Assembly (NCBI GenBank): GCA_001574975.1 | Contig: KQ965815.1 | Coordinates: 105,853-169,852 of the forward strand | Length of the DNA: 64,000 bases | From: Gonapodya prolifera JEL478 | Taxonomy: Eukaryota; Monoblepharomycota; Monoblepharidomycetes; Monoblepharidales; Gonapodyaceae | Reading direction: 5' to 3' | Part shown: positions 48,080 through 59,199 of the stretch, piece by piece | How the letters are laid out: each line of letters begins with the position of its first letter | How positions within the stretch are numbered: the stretch's first letter is position 1 | The notes under the pieces: generated by a model | Seen by the model: only the letters and a program-made list of their open reading frames with translations | Told to the model about the DNA's origin: nothing | Database searches by the model: none | Position numbers and translations under genes: made by a program

Positions 48080-48907
48080 ATGGCAGACTACGTGGACATT
48101 TGGGAGGGAACCTGGGTGAGCTTCGGCCTCTGTCCGAATGCCAACGCTCGATAATGTTGACCAACCTAATACATCCATCACTCCATCAGGTCAGCACGAA
48201 CGAGGAGGACACCAACGCCATCAGTGACGCGCTCGTGATTCAGGTCGTTTCTGTAAGGATTTGCGTCGATTTCGCTCACTTGCATGGTGACTGCCGGAAT
48301 GAACTGACGCCAGTGGCTCGTCCCGCAAAGCCGTCGTTTATGCACGTCCATCTCCCAGCCTCAAATCCTACGTGAGTACCCTTCACCTTCGCCAGCGCCA
48401 GAAGCCTTACCCCTTTCCTCCTCATAAAAGGTCAAGGACGGCGTGCTCTATCTCGAACAAACTCGCACCGTCATGGGAGTCTCGTCCACGACCACCTGGG
48501 CCGCCGATGGTGTCACCGTCGAGAGGGAGGAGCCTGTCGTCGGAAGGTCAAGATGACCGTTACGAGGAAGGACGGTGCCCTTGACAAGCTCATTGTTGTG
48601 AGTTGTTTGAGCATCGTGGACCCGGTATCCTGTTTAATGTCACACTATTCTCAACACTATAGACAACTATACCCGTAGGGGAGAAGCCCGGATGGGAAGC
48701 CACCGTGGAATGGAGCATCGTGACCGAGAACGGAGAGCGTCTTTGCATCCGGAAGACCACCGTGAAATCTCTCGTCGACAAGAAATCGTCCACCTTCACC
48801 GCCAGGGTACGTTCGTTATTCTGCTCTGACTGATAGCGTTCCTGCCTCTTTTGATTTGTCGACACTATAAGTCCAAGTCGTGGGCTCCCGTCGCAGGATC
48901 TTGGTAG
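48080..48907 (+). CDS. Tandem small protein, copy 1 (frame-disturbed)
   Basis: A multi-exon gene starting MADYVDIWEGTW, then VSTNEEDTNAISDALVIQ, with later exons VKDGVLYLEQTRTVM, KVKMTVTRKDGALDKLIV, a WSIVTENGERL block and SKSWAPVAGSW before stop. Exon order, splice positions and sequence match copy 2 (49082-49932). The family is not recognised; alternating hydrophobic residues suggest an all-beta fold of about 150 residues. Compared with copy 2 there is one extra base around exon 3 and one missing base near 48550, before GTCAAGATG. If both are real, the segment between is read in a foreign but open frame and the frame is then restored. Otherwise translation stops after VVGRSR. It may be a pseudogene or contain sequencing errors. 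Confidence 0.55.
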
Positions 48908-49081
48908 ATGGACTTTGTAAAACGCACGAACATTCTCATTGTATTGTTTTTCTTGTTCTGAATATATTCTGTTGAATCCGACCACTTTTTCGGTTCCGCG
49001 GGATCTAAGGGCCGCAGTTCGGCCGTAGCGAGACACTGCTTGCGAATTCAGGTTCTTCCCATCCACGATCCTCCTGAATCG

Positions 49082-49932
49082 ATGGCTGACTACGAAGACA
49101 CCTGGGAGGGAACTTGGGTGCGTGTGTCGTGCTATTCCGGTCACTTTCCCCAATCTTGTAAATCCGGAGTGTGTAGGTCGGCACCAACGAGGAGAATACC
49201 AACGCGATCAGAGAAGCGCTTACGATTCAAGGGGTCCCGTAGGTGTTGTTGTGTACGTTGCGCAGAATCGATTCGCCGATCATGTGACCACTGATTGGCC
49301 TGTCGGATCTCCGTCCAGAGGCTGGTCCGGAAAGCCCTCGTTCTCGCAAGACCGTCTCCCACCTTCAAGTCATACGTGTGTACACTCTGCCGCTCCGCGT
49401 CCTTTCTCTAGCCTGGCCATGAACAAACTAATTGCTGTTCCTTTATCAGCTTAGGTCAAGGACGGTGTGCTCTACCTGGAACAGAGCCGTACCATCATGA
49501 TCTTCTCATCGTCTAGCACGTGGGCTGCTGACGGCCTCGAATTCGAAAGGGACGAGCCCGTGGTGGGTAAAGTGAGGCCGACGATTACGAGGAAGGATGG
49601 GAAGTATGATTCGCTGCTTGTGGTGAGTGCCGTGGAGGATATTTGACAAGTCTCTATCTTTGAGAGAAACGTTTTCTGTTCTCAGAAAACGGAGCCTGCA
49701 GTGGATGAACCAACAGGGGATGCGACCGCCGAGTGGAGTATCGTGATCGTAAACGGGTATATCCGCACAGCCACCGTTAGGTCCGAGGTCGGCGACAGAG
49801 TGGCCACGTTTACGGTCAAGGTGAGCGATGACCGTTGACGGAGATGAAGAAATCGTTCATGTGGTCGCTCACTCACTGGATTTGTACTGTGTGCTAAAGT
49901 CAAAATCAGCTCCCATCACTGGGTCCGGCTAG
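49082..49932 (+). CDS. Tandem small protein, copy 2
   Basis: An intact paralogue of the preceding gene, same strand, 175 bp downstream. Exons: 49082-49117 (MADYEDTWEGTW), 49177-49238 (VGTNEENTNAIREALTIQ...), 49321-49375 (LVRKALVLARPSPTFKSY), then VKDGVLYLEQSRTIMIFSSS, VRPTITRKDGKYDSLLV, an EWSIVIVNG block and SKSAPITGSG before stop. Exons 2 and 3 together are a multiple of three, so the frame is clean. No signal peptide, TM segment or known domain was seen. Regular beta-strand-like alternation suggests a small barrel or sandwich; any ligand is unknown. Confidence 0.65.
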
Positions 49933-50126
49933 ATTTCCAGAACATGCCTTCAATATTAGTTGTTTTTCAACGTTTTCTCATTACTTTTTGTGTTTCGAAC
50001 ATTGCAGTTCTCCTCACCAGCAATTGCGTTCTGACTGGGTCTATATCATTTCGTATTTTGAAGTTCTACCCACCCAACTAGTTCAAAACGGGACACACTG
50101 GCACACAATACTCCCGTCCTATCACT

Positions 50127-51021
50127 TCACTTCGCCTCCGGCCGCGCTAAAACGTACAACGGGTGCAAAATCCTCGTACGCGCAACGACGACGTTGTCTC
50201 CGCCTTGAAACTTGGCACGAGCTGCGGACACAAGCTTGCCAGCCTGTACATCAATGTGGTCGAGAGAAGACAAGTGACGGTTCAGTGGAGAGTGAGCCTT
50301 GCTTGGCTTCGAGACAGCTGCAACTCACGCTTTCTTCGACGAACTTTTCGACCGAGTCCCGGTTCTAAGGCGTGGAGTGAAGGAACATCATTCATTCGTT
50401 GACATTAGTGTTTCGTCGTACCAAATATGTGGTGATGGTGGAAGTATACGCCGCGAATAAGAGTGCTGTTCCGTTCAACAGAGGAGCAGTCGCCTTTCAC
50501 TCACATCAACTTCATACGAAATGGTAAAATAACGGTGTAGCGCATCCGTCTCACGTTTTCCGTTCAAAGAAGCAGATGGTTTCCTTCCGTAATGAAGTGG
50601 GGACGGGTGTGTGTCGTCCAACGGGTTTCTTCACGCGAGGACGGAAGAGGACGGCAATCGCGTGGCGTCCAAGAAAGCACGGGGGAGACTTGAGCAATGG
50701 AACAGGAGACTAGTCGACACCAGATGTGTAACGCACCTCAAGTACGCGTTCGCCTTCCGAAACTCCGGATTCGCGTCCAAAACCCCGCTCAGGTGCTCTT
50801 CTAGCCACGGAACGAAGTCATCGTAGATCTCAAGTTCCACTTGCTCACGCCATCAGCACGCGACCGAGAAAGCACACCGCGATGGATGTCAGAGACGGAT
50901 AGAGGACTCGGTGACTCATTAGGATGTGGGCCTTACCTGCGAGTTCGACCTCGTACAGCACGGGGAGTGATTTGGGGTTCGAGGGCGCGTGGAAGGCGGT
51001 TGTGTCGGCGGGTGCGCTCAT
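50127..51021 (-). CDS. DUF4286-like protein
   Basis: The minus-strand exons read MSAPADTTAFHAPSNPKSLP and VLYEVELAVELEIYDDFVPW with LEEHLSGVLDANPEF. HRYFTISYEVDNRDSVEKFV follows after a gap, then AGKLVSAARAKFQGGDNVVV and ARTRILHPLYVLARPEAK before the stop at 50127. The pattern of a YEV strand, a helix with W-L-x-x-H, a second YEV strand and a final RIL matches the two-fold ferredoxin-like DUF4286 family, whose function is unknown. Introns lie at about 50840-50934, 50600-50738 and 50370-50500. The middle of the gene (about 50500-50740) was not resolved, so one exon may be missing. Confidence 0.6.
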
Positions 51022-52060
51022 GGTTTTGTGGGGTTTGAATCGATGGTGATGGTATTTGGTGAAATAGTTTGTCGGCAGATTTTCCTTACCCTCCACCGAC
51101 TTTCTTGTAAGATAGTGGGGCTATGCCCTTGAGCTCGCCCGTTGCGAGCTTATATGGTAATTCACGCCTTTTGGCATGAATTAGTTTTGAGAGGAGAGCC
51201 GGGTGGGTGAGACGTCGGCCAAAAGACGGAATTCCCAGGGGAATCCGGGAACATTATGCAAGATTACATTGCATTGAATACACAGCCTGAACATCTTATT
51301 TGGTTTCGTTTGGTGGTGTATCCCTCCACAACGGCTCGTCATCCTCCGCCGGCGTGAATTTTCACCAGCTCAAGCAGTCATCCCTCATCGATAACGCAGC
51401 ACTCTACGTCTTTGATTGCTAGAACCTCCTCCAGGTATACCCCAAGGTCATCTTCCACTTCACGGACAATGTCAATCGGTATTCGCTCCTCGCTGACAGT
51501 GCTCCTCCCATTGGGGCCAGCCTTGTCACCCTTTCAACCACAAAACTCTCACCTGTAGAGCTTTTGATGCGTTTGGAAGACCTTTCCCCTTTTCGAATCC
51601 ACAAACCCGGGGGGTCCAAGTGTTCGTTGGTGGTCCACGTTCTTATCAACCCAACAGCACCACAGCCCTCTCGCTCTGGATGAAAACGCCGCGGCGTCTC
51701 TGGCGTCATTCTGAGAGGGACTTGATGTTCGGGGATTGTGATCGTTTGGTATTTCTCACCTGGTTTCTCTAAACCACTCACCCACCTGCTCCTACCTCCC
51801 ACGAATGGAATCCGAACCTGATAGCGCAAACGGCACCTCGTATTGTTTCTGTGCGTCGATCGAGCGGAAAACCCCGGGGGTTTTGCGGTCATTTCAAAAA
51901 GGTTTTTCGTGACACGCGGGGTCCTGCGAACGGACTTTGAGCTCCCCCTTCGTTCGTTTCACTCGCTATCGCTCGTTCACGAACTACGGGCGAGCCACAA
52001 TTGAGACTGCATAAATTAGTTACAGTAAATGATCCCTTTCACTCGAAGCTATGCACCTTC
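51022..52060. other. Intergenic with a dispersed repeat and ambiguous ORFs
   Basis: At 51419-51892 both strands are partly open: minus has 157 codons rich in Arg and Thr, and plus has VYPKVIFHFTDNVNRYSLLA but meets stops. Neither matches a known family. The region also carries the hairpin repeat at 51129. Confidence 0.35.
51129..51190 (+). repeat. Dispersed hairpin repeat, copy 1
   Basis: TTGAGCTCGCCCGTTGCGAG begins a 60-bp block that matches 60868-60926. The arms AGCTCGC and GCGAGCT form a 7-bp stem around CCGTT. Both copies continue to TAATTC and GAATTAG. Confidence 0.65.
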
Positions 52061-54576
52061 CTACGTGTGCTTTCCCTCACCCGTCTCCTTCCCCTTGTCC
52101 AGTTTTTCGTCCACGATTCTCAATCCCATCATCATCGTTCCGACAGCCGCCACTACCAAACATGCAGACATTCCCACAGTGACATAAAATACTGCTCGCA
52201 GGCTCTCCACGAACGCTAGGACGGCACCCGCGATTTCGTCCGGTGGGACGAAATTTGGTGGTGCAGACCGAACTTCAAGAGGGTGGTTTTGGACCCACGA
52301 GAGGGACGCGTGCGGGGCTAGTCGGGACAAGGATGCGGACAGGGTGTTGGTGAAGACCGTGGATGTCACTGGCGGGCCGGAAGACATGTTAGCCTAATAC
52401 ACGTCACAAGAAACGATCTCAAAATGTCAATGGTACGAACCGGCAATACCAAAAACGGGCCCAAGAACACCGAAAAAGTTCTGTAGCGATAGGACTCGTT
52501 TGATCGTGCTTGCAGTTCTCATGGGCATGGGAAACAACTTACGGCCATTGTAATAGCCTTCCACCACATTCTGTATAGCCGTAATCGGGAGCTGAATATA
52601 GAGGCCGATAGATATCCCACAAAGGACCACTGCACCATGAGACCACTGCACCATGATCTGAACGTTTCAAATGTATCAGCGCTTCACACCAACACTCACT
52701 TATCCCAACCTGCATTGCATTGCCGCTCCTCTCATCCAGCATTGTCAACAGCACTGTTGCGGCCAACATGCCCAGACTTCCAGCGACCCACAACGCACAA
52801 TACTTCCCCCAACGGGATACAGCCCAGCCCGTTAGCAGAACGGCCGGTTGGATGGAGAGAATGAGTGGTACCGTGATGAGGCCAGAGGCCAGTGCATTTG
52901 AGCCGTGGACAACCTGGAGCTGGAGGAACCCCGCAGGATTTAGAAACATGGCGGTGAATGTCGACGCTTTGTTTCCAGTGGAAACATGATACCACTCACG
53001 TACAATGGGACGTAGTACATGGCTGCATTATACATGATTCCTCCGAAGGACGCCGCCACGAGTATTATGACCACCTTTGGGTTATAAAACAGCGACGGGA
53101 TTATGATGGGTTCTGAATGGCGGAGCTCCGCCCAAGCAACGAGTGGAATAAAGGTAGCTTGGGGAACGTAAACCAGCGTCATTGGAAATACAGGTATTTG
53201 TATCGTAGGTGCTTTCGGAGACGACTGACAACAACTCACTTCCAAAAACAAGTGGCACCACAATGATCGCATCACTCCAAGCGTAGTGGGACGAGAATGA
53301 GCACCATGCTAGCACACAGGAGGAAGCACCCAAGAAAATCAATCCTGCGGAGTTTGGAAACAAGTGTCCCACCGGACGCCGAAGGTGGGTCCGAAGGTAC
53401 GAGCAGGATTACGAGAAGTGTCGCAATAGCGCCCACGGGGAGATTTATGTAACTCGCATTGGAAGAAATGCTACATAAAACAAGGATTATGAAGACGGAA
53501 TATATTTGTCACTCACAAGCTCCAACGCCATCCGATACCATCGGTGAAAGCACCACCAATAAGAGGCCCACATATTCCGTATACAGCAAACACGATCGCA
53601 AATAATCTTTCAAGCGTCGCAAACATTGGTGGGCGGCCAGATCGATGGGCGATTATTTTGCAACCACTCACGACTGATATTTTGCGTTCTCTCGTCGACC
53701 AACCATCTCGCTGATGATAACTATACACCCTATAAAAAGTCCCGCGGTCCCCACACCTGCTACAGCCGTCCCGATGATGAGGGCGGGCATTGATGTAGCG
53801 GCCCCACAGAGCAGGGAGCCGAGTTCGAAAAGGAAGATGGCGGACAAGAATGTGCGTTTGAGCCCAAAGATTGGGCCCAGAGCGCCAAAGATGGGAACCA
53901 GGGCTCTAATTCAAAGGTCGTGGTATTGGGATTCGAAGATAGTGGAGACCATGTAAACACAAAGAATACCAACGTTGCGGTCACAAGAAAAGCTGTCAAG
54001 ATCCATGATATGCCCGTGATGTCTTGGAAGTCGGTGATAATTTTGGGTACGGCCGTGGCCACTGCGTCAGAACAGGTGATCGAGGTTCTGAGTCGATTCT
54101 TGACCAATACTTAGAGTTTGACATGTGTACTTACCGATGCTCTGATCCAGCGCCGACAAGAAAATTGTCAGAAGAAGCCTTTGCCGTGGTGAAGAGCTGG
54201 TTTCATATCTACACCTCAAGAAAGTGCATTGCGCAAGTTGCTACACCCACCCAAACATTACAAGTCCGAAACGGAACCCCTGGGGCCTTTCCCGTTTTAC
54301 ATCGTCGTCACCACTTAACTGGAGCTCCTCTCGCACGCCATTGCGGCTCTTGAGGGTACCCGCTCGGTCAATGATTACCGGGGTTCGTGTCGGCGTGACA
54401 GAAGCTGAATCGCGAGATCCGGCATCTTGCTGGGCTAAGAGAGTCTCAGACGACGCGCCCACTCGAGATGTTTCTGAAAGGACGGTGAGCGAGTCGGTCG
54501 TGGCCATCTGGGCCACACGACGTCGAGGATGATGACTCAAGTAGAATACTGCTGCGCCATCACTCGCAAACGGCAT
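52061..54576 (-). pseudogene. DHA2-type drug/H+ antiporter, frameshifted copy
   Basis: A tandem paralogue of the next gene with the same exon layout. Family motifs remain: LDQSIVATAVPKIITDFQDI, AVAGVGTAGLFIGCIVII (antiporter motif C region), GGAFTDGIGWRWS and YINLPVGAIATLLVILLVPS. The conserved end reads VTSTVFTNTLSASLSRLAPH. After MVLILVPL the sequence lacks about 20 nt present in the intact copy. This shifts the frame and gives a stop at 53273-53275, in the middle of the 14-TM protein. Downstream exons are otherwise well preserved, so inactivation looks recent. The start is the ATG at 54576 or 54507. A splice repairing the gap cannot be excluded without transcripts. Confidence 0.75.
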
Positions 54577-54683
54577 TCTTCAAGAGAGATGATATGCCAT
54601 TATTTTCTAACGAGCTTTTCATCAAAACGCTCGTGCAGTGTTATTAATTTTTAGGTGAGTCGATATATATCTGTCACTCCAAA

Positions 54684-57153
54684 TTATCGACTTTCGTCAA
54701 CCCGTTTTTCCTCGTCTGTCTCGACTTTCTTCTTTGTCCCCTTTTCGTCCACAATGCTCACCCCAACCAACACTGTCCCAACCGCCGCCACCACCAAGCA
54801 CGCACCCATTCCCACGGTGACGTAAAACACCGTCCTGAGACTCTCGACGAATGCTCGGACAGCACCTGCAATCTCCTCCGGCGGGACGTAATTTGGAGGA
54901 GCAGAGCGTACTTCGATGGGGTGGTTTTGGACCCACGAGAGTGACGCGTGCGGTGCAAGGCGGGTGAGAGAGGAGGACAGGGTGTTCGTGAAGACGGTGG
55001 ATGTGACTAGCGGGTTCGTTCAGTTGTGATAGTGGGACGAAACTTGGTGGGGAAAAGAGAAACAAACCTGCAATACCAAACACTGGTCCAAGTACACCGA
55101 AGAAGTTCTGAAACGACCGGCTTTCGGTTTGGCATATTGCATCTTGCCACATGACTCGACAAACTCACTGCTACTGCGATGGCCTTCCCCGCCATCTCTC
55201 CATCAACGGCATTTTGTGCACCAGATATGGGTAGTTGAATATACAGACCGATGGATATGCCACAAAGGATCACTAGAAGATGGGGGAACAACACCGCTTG
55301 ATCAGCAGCGACGCTCAAACTGTATAATTTCCAGGCGTTGCCACTCACTTATCCCAATCTGTCTCGCGTCACCACTCCCCTCATCCAACGTCGTCAGCAG
55401 TGCCGTTCCAACGACCATGCCCAGACCGCCCGCGACCCACCACGCCCCGAACTTTCCCCACCGAGCCACACCCCAGCCGGAAAGCAGAACCGCTGGTTGG
55501 ATGGACAGAATAAGGGGTACCGTGATGAGACCCGAGGCGAGTGCGGTGGAGCCGTGGGCGACTTGGAGCTGCCGTCGCGGGGGAATACATTACATGTACT
55601 AAAGCAATCGGGACGAGTAAACGCTGCTCACATAGACGGGGACGTAGTAGATGGTGGCGTTATACACCATACCGCCAAAGAACGCAGCCGTGAACACCAC
55701 GACGGCCTTTGGGTTACGGAACAGCGAGGGGAGAATGATGGGTTCTGGGTGACGCAGTTCCGCCCAGGCGAGGAATGGGATTAGGGCGACTTGGAGGAAT
55801 GCAAGTCGTTTGGATGTCGTGGTTGCGTTGTTCGCGAGGAGAAGACAACTCACCTCCTATCACAAGCATCACGATGATAAATGCATCACTCCACTTGTAT
55901 TGGACGCCGCCCAGACTCAGAGGTACCAGAATCAGCACCATGCTGGCGCATAGGAGGAAACATCCCAGGAAATCGATCCTGCGAAGTTTGGAGACAACAG
56001 TGCCCCCAGATTTTGACGGGGGGTCGGAGGGAACGAGCATGATCACGAGAACGGTCGCGATTAGCCCAACGGGGAGGTTGAGGTAGCTTCGACGGGAAGA
56101 GTTGGTACCCGGGAACGACGTGAGGTGAAGAATGAAACTTACAAGCACCACCGCCACCCAATCCCGTCAGTGAGCGCACCACCCACGAGAGGGCCGCACA
56201 CACCCGATACAGCGTACACGAGTGCGAACGAGCTGTAGACAGGAAACTGTTGGACTTTGCGCCATGAAGACATCGTAAACGTCCCCAAAAACTCACGCCT
56301 GGTACTTTGCATTCTCCCTCCTCCCGACCATCTCACTAATAATCACAATCACACTTATGAACAATCCCGCCGTCCCGATTCCCGCGACGGCCCTCCCGAT
56401 GATGAGGGCCGGCATGGACGGCGCGGCGCCGCACAGGAGGGACCCGACTTCGAAGACGAAGATGGCGGAAAGGAAGGTCCGCTTGAGACCGAAAATTGTG
56501 CCAAGGGTGCCGAAGATGGGGATGAGGGCGCTGATAGGGGGAGGGTGAAGGGGATAAAGGGGAGGAAAAGGAGTAGGGAAAGCTCACGTGGTGGTGACGA
56601 GGTACGCAGTCGAGATCCACGATATGCCCGTGATGTCCTGGAAGTCTGTGATGATCTTGGGCACGGCCGTTGCCACTACGATTGCACAGAAGAAAACCTA
56701 ATGGTTAGATACCACTTCTCTTGCAAGAGCAAACGCCGCACGAGGAGACATACCGATGCTCTGATCCAACGCCGCAAGGAAAATCGACAGCAAGAGTCTG
56801 TACGACGTTCAATTTCGAGGCGCTCCAACTCAAAAATCGTTCACCGCACGGGCAACTCACCCGAACATGACAACCCCGAACCTGACGCCCCGCGGTCTGG
56901 TCCTCTTGCCCTCCTCCTCCTCATCCTCATCCGCCGCTTCACCGCCGTTCTGCGCTTTCCCTTGTTCGTCATCGTCATCGTGGGCCTTGAGTGGCTCTAC
57001 TTGGTCGATTTCCCGCGGCTCGACTTCCAAAACGTAGGGTTTGGCACCGGTACCCTCGTCGACGGGCGGGGGCGGGAGGAGTGTCTCGTGCGACTCGCCC
57101 GCGCCAGTGCCAGACCCTTCCACACGGGGGCCGTCTTCGTCGCTAGGGGCCAT
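54684..57153 (-). CDS. DHA2-family (14-TM) drug/H+ antiporter
   Basis: An intact MFS multidrug exporter of the fungal 14-spanner class. A long acidic N-tail (MAPSDEDGPRVEGSGTG and an E/D run) precedes VVATAVPKIITDFQDITGIS (TM1-TM2), LKRTFLSAIFVFEVGSLLCG, and VAGIGTAGLFISVIVIISEM (motif C helix). GGALTDGIGWRWC follows, then YLNLPVGLIATVLVIMLVPS, typical of DHA2 proteins. Later helices include SLGGVQYKWSDAFIIVMLVI and HGSTALASGLITVPLILSIQ. The C-terminus EEKRVDESR ends at a TAA at 54684. About ten short introns align with the broken paralogue downstream. The substrate is unknown; relatives export toxic compounds, siderophores or amino acids. Confidence 0.88.
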
Positions 57154-57394
57154 CTCGGACAATCTCGAGGGAGACGAAAGACGGCTATTCTAAGGTGCTA
57201 CAGACCGCGCCACACCCACTCGCCAACCTTTGTCGGCAATCGGGATTGGATTCGGTTCCGGACGCCCCATGAATCACGTTCGTATTAATTACTTGAATAA
57301 AATGCTTTTGGTGAACTGGTTCGTCGGGTGGCCCCCCGGAACCGGGCAATTTCATACTCCCCTGGTACTCCACGTGCCACGGTGACGGTTGCAT

Positions 57395-58842
57395 TCAAAT
57401 CTTACTCTTGGATTTGGCTGAGTCGGGAGCATGACGAAAGAAAAGACACATTTATGACACTCATTTCCCGTCGCCAACACCCCCCGCACAACTCACCCTC
57501 CATCTCCCTCCTCTTCCTCCCCATCTCCTTGGCCGTCTCGCCCGTAGTCGCTTGCACGCCCATAGCTCTCACACTCTCCACATTCCCCCTTTCGAAATCG
57601 GCACGCACGACCTCCCGAAGGAGTCGTTTGGCGGTGAGGAGCGCGATGGGGGCGGAGAGGGAGAGGTGGGTGGAGAGGTAGGTGTGTACGGAGGTGGCGA
57701 AGGTGGCGGAGGGGAAGATTTGGCTGTGCGGAGTGGGGGGTGGGCACGAGCCGAGGTGCAGTGGGTAAGTGCATGATACGGAGGACAGCTCGCCGGCAAA
57801 GGAACTCACTTGACGAACCCCCACGCTTGCAACTCCTGCGCCGTGGCTTTACGTCCAAACATCTACCCCCGCATCATGTCAGTCCTCATGAAAGAATTTG
57901 AGCACAAGGTCCAAAGTACGACCGCAACCCACCACGACCTCAACAGCCCTTCCCCACCCCATCCTTGTCGAAAAGCTCTGCGCGCATCCTCCCTCGGGTA
58001 CCAAGCCCAAATTCGAGAACGGCAAGTGTAGTGTGGCCGTGTCGGACGCGAGGATCAGGTCGGCGTAGGCCATCCATGCGGCGGTGATTCCGACCACGGG
58101 ACCGTTGAGTGCGAAGACGAGGACTTTTGGGTGCTGGGTCGTACAATGCAATCGACGGGATGTCGGCAGTTAGTTTGCAAGGTGACGCGTCATGCGTCGC
58201 CCAGTCGCCCCCGGCAGCGCAGACGACCCACGTTGATAAGCATCCGCCCGACAAGTTCGACCCACCCCAACCGCTCGGCCTCCCCCAGGAGTTGGAGAGA
58301 CTTTGAGGAGGATTCGAGCGGGGATGGCGGGCCGGTTGTGAGTGCGGCGCCGCCGGCTATGCACGAATCACGATCGGGGCAGTGGAGGAACGCGGTCGAC
58401 GGAAATGGTGAGAAGGGGATATTTAGGTGATTTATGAGGATGGAGTGGAATCGATTACTAACCCTTGAGGTCCACTCCCGCCGAGAACAATCTGTCCAAC
58501 GAGACGACGGCAATGCGGATGAGTAATCCAACCCAATCGACGGGAAGCACTCCACAGACGTCGAATACGAGTACGCACCGTCCTTCACCCGTAATGACCG
58601 TGACGACCGTATCGGGATTGTTGGCGAGGTCCTCGAGTGCGCGAAGGAGCGCGTGGATGAGCGGGGGGGAGAGTGCGTTGAGTGATTTGGGGCGGTTGAG
58701 TTTGACTGTGGATGGGGCGCCAGGGGTGGCGAGGTGGTGAAGGTCAATGGGACTGAATTGGAGAGAAAGACGAGGAAAACAACGCACTCGTCGCGATCTT
58801 CCCGTCGATTGAGACGACAACGTCCTGGTGCGCGTGTGTCAT
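57395..58842 (-). CDS. Enoyl-CoA hydratase/isomerase, probably peroxisomal
   Basis: Crotonase-fold enzyme, probably the delta3,delta2-enoyl-CoA isomerase of fatty-acid oxidation. The minus-strand exons read MTHAHQDVVVSIDGKIAT, VKLNRPKSLNALSPPLIHAL, FSAGVDLKG (oxyanion-hole segment) and HPKVLVFALNGPVVGITAAW. LPFSNLGLVPEGGCAQSFST, with the glycine/glutamate motif of the active site, and GRKATAQELQAWGFV follow. The last intron joins KRREME to AKSKSKI and stop; SKI is a plausible variant of the C-terminal peroxisomal signal SKL. Reading through without that splice would lose the signal. About seven introns. It is head to head with the HAD phosphatase gene, 357 bp apart. Confidence 0.85.
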
Positions 58843-59199
58843 TGCGGAGAGTGGATGGTAAGTCGGAAGAAAGGGTCGGGTCTTCAGATGTTGGAGTCCG
58901 ATGCCTGGACCGGGCACCAACCGCAGCAACTGTACCAATTTCGTGGCATTGCGGGGAAGAGGGGTAAGCAAAGTAGTTGGTTTTTGGGGCTCTACGGGTT
59001 TTGGAGTGGGTATCGAAAAGATTTGGTTTTGAGTGTGAGAAAGGCAAGAAGGGGTCACCTTTCCGAGCACTACGAGAGCGAGGTAAAACCTCGATTTCCT
59101 TTCATAAACAAGACTAGCTTCGCTCTCAGATAACAAATCAATCGAATATTTGGTCGTCTAGTTCCCCGACGGGCCGCAGCAAGGACCCACGCAACACAA
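58843..59199. other. Divergent promoter region
   Basis: Shared upstream region of the isomerase (-) and HAD phosphatase (+) genes. No coding signal was recognised, and no clear regulatory motif. Confidence 0.35.

Noticed and set aside
51419-51892. Minus-strand ORF of 157 codons
   Set aside because: Arg/Thr/Pro-rich with no family motif; the opposite strand is just as protein-like and neither has supporting exons.
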